A stretch of 12,976 nucleotides of DNA, taken from assembly GCA_030696435.1 (NCBI GenBank), contig JAUYSF010000141.1:1-12976 (forward strand), read 5' to 3'. The DNA comes from Desulfoprunum sp. (GTDB lineage: Bacteria > Desulfobacterota > Desulfobulbia > Desulfobulbales > Desulfocapsaceae). The notes beneath the pieces are model-generated. The model saw nothing but the letters and a program-made list of their open reading frames with translations, did no database searches and had not been told where the DNA came from. The position numbers and the translations under genes are program-made. The first letter of the stretch is position 1. Each line of letters opens with the position of its first letter. Below, piece after piece: positions 1-6,800 of the stretch.

Positions 1-96
1 CACCTTGGCCGCACGACACAGGTGTGGGAAATCAGAATCCGCAATGAGAAAGAAGACCTCGTCTGTGTCTCAAGATTGACTGTATCTGTGCTTTAA
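1..96 (+). CDS. Hotdog-fold thioesterase, C-terminal fragment (PaaI/YdiI-like)
   Basis: Only the last 31 codons are inside the window, ending in TAA at 94-96. They read in frame from base 1 as a beta-strand-rich tail containing GRTTQVWEIRIRNEKEDLVC and ending SRLTVSVL. This closely resembles the C-terminal strands of PaaI/YdiI-type acyl-CoA thioesterases (for example 1,4-dihydroxy-2-naphthoyl-CoA hydrolase), which typically end with a QVW-I-I-(D/N)E-G-L-C-SRLT pattern. Such enzymes hydrolyse acyl- or aroyl-CoA thioesters in the cytoplasm. The catalytic residues lie upstream of the window, so the substrate cannot be judged. The gene runs toward the palindrome at 155-213 and converges with the coiled-coil gene. 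Confidence 0.75.
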   Translation, partial: HLGRTTQVWEIRIRNEKEDLVCVSRLTVSVL

Positions 97-154
97 TTGC
101 CTCAACGCAGATACTCATCAACCGTGATATCGAATTTCGCCAGTTCTTCACTAA

Positions 155-213
155 TAAACAAGGGACACTCCCCTGTTTTCTGAAACGAAAAACAGGGGAG
201 TGTCCCTTGTTTA
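155..213. repeat. Long perfect palindrome (25-bp stem, 9-nt loop), REP/terminator-like
   Basis: Bases 155-179 are the exact reverse complement of 189-213, separated by a 9-base loop (180-188). The core of each arm contains AGGGACACTCCCCTGTTTT or its complement. It lies between two convergent genes (the thioesterase fragment and the coiled-coil gene) and could form a strong RNA hairpin in either direction, so a bidirectional terminator role is plausible. The T runs after the stem are short. From memory, similar 'agggacactcccct' palindromes are dispersed in many deltaproteobacterial genomes, sometimes beside REP-associated (Y1-type) transposases. No transposase gene is visible here. Confidence 0.85.
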
Positions 214-228
214 AAGTTAACGCTTGAT

Positions 229-244
229 TTGGAATTGGAATTAT
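229..244 (+). repeat. Left arm of 16-bp inverted repeat around coiled-coil gene
   Basis: The sequence TTGGAATTGGAATTAT here is exactly reverse-complementary to 686-701. The arm ends one base before the stop codon of the coiled-coil gene (245-247). The pair encloses 473 bp in total. The arm contains an internal GGAATT tandem, so part of the similarity is low complexity. I see no target-site duplication immediately outside the arms. Confidence 0.8.
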
Positions 245-511
245 TTATTCAGACAGGCGTTTGGAGATGCGATGATAGGTCTCTTTCAGTTCCTCGCCAA
301 CGATCTTGGCCTTGGCAATATATTCCTCTGAGGTTTCCTTGGCACCATCGGCTATTTCAGAGGCCTTGGTCTTCACCTGACCCCATTTTTTCTCCGCATC
401 GGCAAACTCTTCTTTGGCGTCCATCGAGGCAAGATGGATCTTCAAGTTTATCTCATCTCGTTCCATCTGCAGTTTTTCAACCAAACGGTCAAACTCTTCT
501 CGCATCCCCAT
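245..511 (-). CDS. Small charged coiled-coil protein
   Basis: This 88-residue protein has no signal peptide or membrane segment and is rich in Glu, Lys and Ala, with hydrophobic residues at heptad-like spacing (EEFDRLVEKLQMERDEINLK at the start). It is predicted to be almost entirely alpha-helical. It resembles the short 'coiled coil domain-containing protein' entries common in Desulfuromonadales and Desulfobulbales, whose function is unknown. I chose the ATG at 511 because GAGGT (517-521) lies 5 bases upstream. An in-frame ATG at 523 would add four residues but would overlap this ribosome binding site. The gene is alone, leftward, and framed by the 16-bp inverted repeat. A structural, adaptor or stress role is possible but not shown. 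Confidence 0.75.
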   Translation of the reverse strand: MGMREEFDRLVEKLQMERDEINLKIHLASMDAKEEFADAEKKWGQVKTKASEIADGAKETSEEYIAKAKIVGEELKETYHRISKRLSE

Positions 512-516
512 GATAG

Positions 517-521
517 ACCTC
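517..521 (-). promoter_or_regulatory. Ribosome binding site deciding the coiled-coil start
   Basis: On the minus strand GAGGT lies 5 bases before the ATG at 511. This supports that start over the ATG at 523, which has no purine-rich sequence at a useful distance. Confidence 0.6.
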
Positions 522-582
522 ATTGATGTTTTTTGTCTTGATAGACCGTCCCGGCTGTTTCACAAATATTCCCCAGCAAACA

Positions 583-596
583 TGTTCAAATGAACA
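583..596. promoter_or_regulatory. Perfect palindrome TGTTCA-AA-TGAACA, candidate operator
   Basis: A 6-bp perfect dyad with a 2-base centre lies about 72-85 bases upstream of the coiled-coil start, in the divergent region shared with the pentapeptide-repeat gene. Its size suits a dimeric repressor or activator site. I cannot assign a regulator. No convincing -35/-10 pair for the leftward gene was found next to it. Confidence 0.35.
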
Positions 597-661
597 ATTG
601 TCACTGTATCGTCCAACGTCAACCTGAAACTATTTGCCAAAGTCATATCAGCGAGATAGGA

Positions 662-690
662 TTACGAGATAGAACTATTCGTCGTATAAT
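662..690 (+). promoter_or_regulatory. Possible promoter for the pentapeptide-repeat gene
   Basis: A perfect TATAAT (685-690) sits 17 bases after TTACGA (662-667), which is a weak -35. Transcription would start near 697 and give a leader of about 60 bases. That leader contains a small hairpin, GGCCTC(aacgc)GAGGCC at 710-726, before the ribosome binding site AAGGAG at 746-751. The -10 overlaps the right arm of the 16-bp inverted repeat. Confidence 0.35.
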
Positions 691-701
691 TCCAATTCCA
701 A
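686..701 (-). repeat. Right arm of 16-bp inverted repeat around coiled-coil gene
   Basis: ATAATTCCAATTCCAA is the exact reverse complement of 229-244. Outside both arms a TTAAC-type pentamer occurs in inverted orientation, 7 bases away on the left and 2 bases away on the right, suggesting a slightly longer degenerate repeat. It overlaps the proposed -10 of the downstream gene. Confidence 0.8.
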
Positions 702-756
702 CTGTTAAAGGCCTCAACGCGAGGCCCTTGCGAAAACGGAAATTCAAGGAGTCGAT

Positions 757-1098
757 ATGTCTTGCTCGCCGGAAAAAACCCTCCAGATGTTCGATATGCT
801 CGTCGACGGAAACATAGATAGATTCAACGAAGAGCGGGCCAAAGGCGTTCTGCCGGATTTTTCAGGGAAGAACTTTCGCGGGATTGACCTGAGACGTGCT
901 GATTTCAATGGTGTCAGTCTGCATGACGCCATCCTCAGTAATGCCGATATCCGCGGGGGCGACCTGTACAACTGCGATATGGAAGGGGCAAGCATGAAAG
1001 CAGCCAAGATATCGGGTGTTTATTTCCCTGAAAACCTGTCCGCGGCTGAGATCTTGATGTCAGTGGAATTCGGCACGCGACTCAGGATCAGCAAATAA
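757..1098 (+). CDS. Short pentapeptide-repeat protein
   Basis: This 113-residue protein has a helical N-terminal segment (about 5-30, TLQMFDMLVDGNIDRFNEER), then about eleven consecutive pentapeptides from D34 to V88 (DFSGK, NFRGI, DLRRA, DFNGV and so on). A conserved-looking tail, YFPENLSAAEIL...FGTRLR, follows. Pentapeptide repeats form a right-handed quadrilateral beta-helix; eleven units make fewer than three coils, much shorter than the DNA-mimicking Qnr/MfpA proteins. It is predicted to be cytoplasmic, with no signal peptide. The start is supported by AAGGAG at 746-751, 5 bases before the ATG. Its last 39 bases overlap the 3' end of the ParB-like gene on the other strand. Function is unknown. 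Confidence 0.85.
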   Translation: MSCSPEKTLQMFDMLVDGNIDRFNEERAKGVLPDFSGKNFRGIDLRRADFNGVSLHDAILSNADIRGGDLYNCDMEGASMKAAKISGVYFPENLSAAEILMSVEFGTRLRISK

Positions 1099-1476
1099 TC
1101 CCTTCAACCATCGCCAGAACCTCTGCAGGGGCGTCCCCCGTCGCCGGCGGTATATCTCGTCGCGGCGCTTCTCTATGGACATGATCTCTTCCGGCGTAAA
1201 ATCCTTGCGCATGAAATTTTCGTCGACCTCGGCATCCAGCATTTTCAGGACATCACCATCATAATTGACGACGCTGACCTCTATCTCCCGCCAGCCAAGG
1301 TTACGACAGGCCATCAAGCGCCTGTAGCCCGCCACCAGCCTGTTCTTCTCATCAATGACTATCGGATTGAGTAATCCCACCTTGCTGATCGAATTTTCCA
1401 GTGCCGCGATATCGCCGGCATCTTTCCTGATCCTCATGGCCTCTTCTATCACAATATGACTGATCGTTTTTTTCAT
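1060..1476 (-). CDS. Short ParB/Srx-fold protein with basic aromatic tail
   Basis: The 138 residues contain a ParB N-terminal (sulfiredoxin-like) domain at about 5-100. Visible motifs are GLLNPIVID (34-42), LVAGYRRLMACRNLGW (47-62), which corresponds to the nucleotide-binding GxRR region of ParB proteins, and DENFMRKDFTPEE (85-97), which corresponds to the ParB EN-x-R-x-x-(L/F)-x-P-x-E motif. There is no KorB/ParB helix-turn-helix DNA-binding domain after it. Instead a basic, tryptophan-rich tail (RRRRGTPLQRFWRWLKGLF, about 110-128) could be an amphipathic membrane- or nucleic-acid-binding helix. It is the last gene of the leftward operon, 16 bases after the pbpC stop, with AAGGA at 1486-1490. 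It could be a nucleotide-dependent switch or an uncharacterised ParB-like nuclease-fold protein; its role beside cell-wall genes is unknown. Confidence 0.8.
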   Translation of the reverse strand: MKKTISHIVIEEAMRIRKDAGDIAALENSISKVGLLNPIVIDEKNRLVAGYRRLMACRNLGWREIEVSVVNYDGDVLKMLDAEVDENFMRKDFTPEEIMSIEKRRDEIYRRRRGTPLQRFWRWLKGLFADPESRAEFH

Positions 1477-1492
1477 AATTCCACGTCCTTGT

Positions 1493-3787
1493 TTATTTCA
1501 CGACAAACTGCACGGCAGGGGTTTCAAGGGGATTCCCTCCTTTCGCCTGCCAGACACGGGCACAGGCCTGATGCGTTCCACGGACCAAAGGCCACATGAA
1601 ATGGGAAGCGTTGTCTCGCGTGATGCCGGCAATCTTGCCATCAACAAGCCATTCTATCCTCTTTGCAGCCACCTGTCCCGCGATCTTCAACGGATAGGCC
1701 TCAATGTTGTCGGGGATACGGGGGTCCATGGCCATCTGCAGATTAGGGGTCGGCTGGAGAAGGCGTACCGTCATCCCGCTCGTTTCTTTTCCTGATCCTA
1801 CCGCGCGTTGAGCCCCACTCCCGGCACCGGCATGGTGGCTGCAAAAGGTGCTGGGCAAGGTCCCCGGCAGGTATTTTTCGAGGACGGACGGACAGCAGGC
1901 AGTGGCGCGCAGCCCCGTTTCCCGGCAGATCTTCACGACGGCAAGGCGCGGACTCAGATAGAGCGGCCGGGCCTCTTCAAAACGGTTCAATTCTGCAAAG
2001 ACCGAGCGGAGAATCAGGCCCGGCCCGGTAGTGCTTGTCAAGCCGTCGGTGGCATGGCGATCAAGATTGCCCATCCAGATCCCCACGGTATAGCGATGAT
2101 TGAATCCAACCGCCCAGGCGTCGCGATGATCGTTGGAGGTGCCGGTTTTCACAGCCGTCTGCACAGGTAGCCTGAGGATATTGCCGGTCCCGAATTCCAG
2201 ACGGCGAGCCTGGGGATCGGACAGGATATCGGCCACCAGCGAGGCTGCCTCGCTGCTGTAAATCCTTTTCATCGTGGCCCCGTGTCTGCCTGTATCGTCA
2301 AAGGTGAAACGCAGAGGGCGGAAGATGCCGACCCGGGCGAGAGCAGTATAGGCCTGCACCAGCTCAAAAAGCGTTACTTCACCATTGCCCAGAGCCAGAC
2401 CTTCGCCGTAATAGCTGGCATTCTGCCTGAGACTGGCAAAACCGAGGGCATGTAAACGATCGAGAAAGACCTCCATGCCGGTAAACTGGATGGTCCGGAT
2501 AGCCGGTATATTGAGAGAATTGCCAAGTGTCTCACGCAAGCGCAAAGGACCATAAAACTTGCGACTGTAATTATGAAACGGATGCATGCCGTTGCCGATA
2601 GGCCGGGCCAGGGGCGAATCCTCGATAATAGTTGAGGGGGTCCAGCCCATATCGAGAGCCAGAGCATACAGAAAGGGTTTGAGAGCCGAGCCCGGCTGCC
2701 TCGGGCTGGTTATGGCGTCTATCCAGCCTCCGGGGACCTCCCCCGAAAGCCCGCCGCCATTGACCCAGGCCAGGATTTCATCGGTCTGATGATTGACAAC
2801 CAGGACGGCCCCATTGCTCACATCCAGATCTTTGAGGTCCCGCAGGTGCTGATCAAGTATCTCCTGGATTTTTTCCTGCAAGCCACTGTCGAGGGTGGTG
2901 ACGATCCGGGCCGGGCCAGCTATTTTCTCCTTTGCCGCAGGAGATTCAAATCGGGAGATATGCTGGACAAAATGGCCGGCATCAACGGGGAGACGAAAAT
3001 GGTCAAGGCTCAGATCGGAATGAACAAGCTCATCGTACGATGGACCGGACAATTTCTTTGATTGCACAAGGACCTTGGCGAGCCGCCGCAGAGGTTTGTC
3101 CAGAGCTCCCTTGCCCTGCTGCAGGTCGAAACGACCGGGGGCCCGGATCAGCACCGCCAGGGTCAGTGCCTCTCGTGTATTCAGGGTATCAAGGTCCCGG
3201 TCGAAATAGAGCCGCGCCGCCTGCAAAACTCCTCGTCTCTGCCGGGCATAGGGCACCTCATTGAGATAGAACTCAAGGATCTCGGTCTTTGAAAAACGAT
3301 TTTCAAGCCGAACCGCTTCTATTCCTTCCAGCCAACGGGACCAGAGAGTCCGCGGCCGCGGATGGAGAATGCGCACCACCTGCTCGGTAATCGTACTCGC
3401 CCCCCGCACCCCTCTCAGGGCGGCGATGTTCTGCAGCAGGGCATGGCCCCTGGCCAGCCAGTCAACGCCGTGATGGCGGTAGAAGCGCCGATCCTCCGAG
3501 GCTGTAAAGGCCTCCTGCAGGACTGTCGGGATTTCGTGCAGAGCCAGCCAGTCACCGACATTCCAGGGATTGTCGTAGGTGACGGAGAGGGCAACACCAT
3601 TGCGGTCGAGGAATTGCTGTTTCCGAACCTCCAAGGCTTGGGGCAGCAGGGTCGTCTGAAATGGCCGGAGATCCTTGATTGTCGCTCTGATCAGCCATTC
3701 GGCAGTCAGTACGGACAGCACCAGGAGCCCGAGATAGCACCAGAGCATTGCCCCCCGATGGCGACTGAAAAAACCAATTCCCTTCAT
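1493..3787 (-). CDS. pbpC: Penicillin-binding protein 1C (bifunctional glycosyltransferase/transpeptidase)
   Basis: This class A PBP of the inner membrane polymerises lipid II and has a DD-transpeptidase-type domain. Residues below count from the upstream GTG at 3802. A single transmembrane anchor lies at about 18-36. The GT51 glycosyltransferase shows catalytic Glu103 in SEDRRFYRHHGVDW and GASTITEQ (134-141). The transpeptidase shows SxxK at S372-K375 (PGSALKP), SLN at 429-431 and KTGTS at 552-556. The PBP1C-type C-terminal domain covers about 690-769. Length (764-769 residues) is normal for PbpC. I prefer the ATG at 3787, which has AGGG 6 bases upstream. The GTG at 3802 directly abuts the stop of the A2M gene and has a poorly placed Shine-Dalgarno. 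The tight spacing and the usual A2M partner indicate co-expression with the upstream gene. Confidence 0.95.
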   Translation of the reverse strand: MKGIGFFSRHRGAMLWCYLGLLVLSVLTAEWLIRATIKDLRPFQTTLLPQALEVRKQQFLDRNGVALSVTYDNPWNVGDWLALHEIPTVLQEAFTASEDRRFYRHHGVDWLARGHALLQNIAALRGVRGASTITEQVVRILHPRPRTLWSRWLEGIEAVRLENRFSKTEILEFYLNEVPYARQRRGVLQAARLYFDRDLDTLNTREALTLAVLIRAPGRFDLQQGKGALDKPLRRLAKVLVQSKKLSGPSYDELVHSDLSLDHFRLPVDAGHFVQHISRFESPAAKEKIAGPARIVTTLDSGLQEKIQEILDQHLRDLKDLDVSNGAVLVVNHQTDEILAWVNGGGLSGEVPGGWIDAITSPRQPGSALKPFLYALALDMGWTPSTIIEDSPLARPIGNGMHPFHNYSRKFYGPLRLRETLGNSLNIPAIRTIQFTGMEVFLDRLHALGFASLRQNASYYGEGLALGNGEVTLFELVQAYTALARVGIFRPLRFTFDDTGRHGATMKRIYSSEAASLVADILSDPQARRLEFGTGNILRLPVQTAVKTGTSNDHRDAWAVGFNHRYTVGIWMGNLDRHATDGLTSTTGPGLILRSVFAELNRFEEARPLYLSPRLAVVKICRETGLRATACCPSVLEKYLPGTLPSTFCSHHAGAGSGAQRAVGSGKETSGMTVRLLQPTPNLQMAMDPRIPDNIEAYPLKIAGQVAAKRIEWLVDGKIAGITRDNASHFMWPLVRGTHQACARVWQAKGGNPLETPAVQFVVK

Positions 3788-3802
3788 TCCCTGCCCTGCC
3801 AC

Positions 3803-6800
3803 CTATTCAGCCGCCTCGATCTTCAACTGTGCCGGAATGCCCTGACCAGAGACATCCGGGGCGTACATCTCCTCGGCATGCACGGGCAGGACCTGAAAAT
3901 CTCCCGGAGAAATAGCCTGGGCGGTATATCTCAGATGATATCTGCCTGCCATCAAACGCTCAGAGTAGAAGCGCACGGCATTGTTGCGCAGCTCTCGATG
4001 ATAGAAGCTCCAACGCCCCAGGGTATCCTCCTGCCAGTCGGACAAAGTGTTCCGGTATGAGCCGGCCGGATACTCCTCTTCACCGGCGGCTGCGTCCTGC
4101 AGCGATGCCGTCGCCAGATCCTTGTTCACCGGTTCGAGCCCTCCGGGGACCGGATCTTCCAGGACCACAAAATAGCGCTCCGCCGGCAGGGAGGCGTAGA
4201 GATCAACCCGCACGACCTCGCCTGTTTTCAAGACCATAGGTTCTTTGACAAGGCTCCATTTGCCGTCACGTTTGACGCTGTATTCCCGGTAGACCTCAAT
4301 CCCGGCGTTGACTGCTTCGTTCTTGAGTTTTCCGGGAGTATAGGCAAGACGGGTCGCGTAATACAGCCGACCATCGCCCTCTTTCTGCAGACTGATCTTC
4401 GCCTTGCGCCCGGCATCGCCAACTTTCATGGGCCTCTCAAGGAGGACCGGCGGGTCGGTGAAGGCCTTGAACTGTCCCTTGCCCAGGGACTCCTGATCAA
4501 GCAGGCCCTCCACCGTCATATCCGGATTCTGTTTTTCATAGAGCCCTGCGAAGTCGGCCAGGGCCTTGACCACAAAGAGATTCTCCTGGGTGCTCGACCA
4601 ATGATCTCGGCCCTTGCGGCTGAGGGTAAGTGCCCGCATAAGGCGCACCGGCATCTCCTTGATGGCCGCATCGGCCGGATTGGCCTTCAACCAGGCCACA
4701 AGGCTGCTGAGAACAGCGGCATTGTCGCGTATCGGCGAGGAGAGAAGGGCCTGGTAGCCGGCGTCAAGAGACTCACCGAAGACCATCGAACCCGAACTCT
4801 GATCGGCCTGGGCCAGGATGCTGTCAAGGACCTTCTTCTGCTGTTCGATGGAACCACCGGTTACCAACAGCGCCCTGAGATAGAATGCCTTGCCAAAGAG
4901 ATTCATGGCCGGCAGATGTTCCCGATAACGTTCAACATCGGCCAGCTTGGCCTTGCCTCTTTCGGCCAGGGCGGCCAGGGCAACCGCGCGCACTGTGGCC
5001 GTCATACCCTTCGAAAATCCCTCCGGCACGGCTTCATGGCGCAGCAGATTGAGCAGATAATCCTGCAGAGCTTTTTCGACACGCTCCGGCGGTACATAGC
5101 CCTGCTGCCGCATCCAGTTGAAGGCCAGGGCGGTAAAGGCACTGAGGTAGGGCGAGACATACTCATCCTTGGGGATATAGTAGGTCATACCGCCACCCGG
5201 GGCCTGGTGCTCAGCGGCCATGGCCAGGGTTTCCCGCACCACCTTGTCACTGTCCTGCCAGACGAAATCAGCTTGCAAATAAGGCTTGAGCGGGCTGTAC
5301 ATAGCGGCCATCACCCCTCGGGTCAACTTCTGCTCCCAGCAGCTGTACTGATAATCCCGCAGGAAGGCAAAGGCCCCGTCAACGCCGCCGATAACCGTCG
5401 GCGACAGCTCAAGACTGATCGCACCCGTGTCTTCGCGCATACCCTCCGGGAAAAGAATATTCTCGGAGGCCGTGGCCTCAGCGGTCATGCCGTAGCTGGC
5501 CGCCACCTCCTGGACCCGGCGTTTGAGGACCTGGAGTTTCTGCGTGAAACCGTCATGGTCCGCCCCATCCCCGGCTGTCACTGTGAAGACAATATCCCCG
5601 GAACCGGTTGCCTGCAGAGGGAACCGCAGGGTCTCACGCTTGAAGGGTTTTATCGTGACCTTTCTCGTCATGCTGACAGTCTTGCCGTCTGCCGTTCCCG
5701 ACTCGGGCGCTTTTACCGGACCCGCGGCCTTGAGTGTGACATCGAGGGTGCGGGTCTTGTCGGTGCGGTTCATCAGCGTAAATCCGGCGTCAAAACGGTC
5801 GCCCTCCAGCACCTGATTGGGCACTGCCGGCCTGATCTCCGTCGACTGATTAACCTTGAACACCGCCTCGCCCAGTCCCATGCGATCTTCCTGTGTCACG
5901 GCCATGGCCAATACCCGCCAGCCGGTCAGATTATCAGGGACCTCAAACTCGATATGGGCCTTCCCCTGCGCATCCGGACGCAGGGCAGGATTCCAGTAGG
6001 ACACAAATTTAAAGAGCGAGCGCATGCTGAGATCGGGTCCGCCGCTGCCGCCGGCATTGGCCCCTTTGAGTGCCAGTTTTTCCCGGCCCACCAACTGCAT
6101 CAGCAGATTGTAGTTGCTCAGATCGAGCTCATCGAGGGAATAAAAACCGCCATAGGGATCATAGGCCTTCCGGCCCTGCAGCAGGAGATCGAACACCGCT
6201 TCATCAAGGACCGCTACGGCCAATTCAACAGGGGCTGCGTTCTCCCGTCCCCCGAGGTTTCTCGGACGGACCTGCAGATCGACCCGCACCGTATCGCGCG
6301 GTTTATAGACCTCCTTTTCCGGTTTGATATCGACAATCAACTCCTTATAGGGATCTTTCACCGGCATCTTGACATAGCCCATGCGATAGGCCGGTTTGCC
6401 GAGATCTTCGCCCTGTGGTCCCATCGGTTTTTCCACCCGTGGCGCGGTGACCATCACCGAGACATAAAAGCCCGGCAGATAATCGGGCAGCACCGGGATC
6501 TCGATGATCTCCGAGCTGTTCTGAAAAACCTTCGACCAGCGCTTGATCACCCCGAAACGCTCGACAGTGACGAGGGCCTCGGCACCCGGAAAGGGATTCT
6601 GCACGAGAAACCGCGCCGTCTCGCCGACATTGTAACTGGTCTTCTCGGGATAGACGTTGAGCAGATTACCCGGTATGGATTCCCAGAGAACGACGCCCCT
6701 TCCAGTCACCCAACGATTGATAACAGTCGTGTGGCTGCGGCCTTGGGTGTCCTCGATGACGGCGGTCAGCCTGAGACTGCCGGCATGCTGCGGGATAAAT

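Noticed and set aside
590..817. 75-codon plus-strand frame before the pentapeptide-repeat gene
   Set aside because: It overlaps the well-supported start of that gene in another frame, has no ribosome binding site and covers the promoter and inverted-repeat arm.
3362..4060. 232-codon plus-strand frame across the A2M/pbpC junction
   Set aside because: It is antisense to the conserved N-terminus of PBP1C and the C-terminus of the A2M protein, with no family resemblance of its own.
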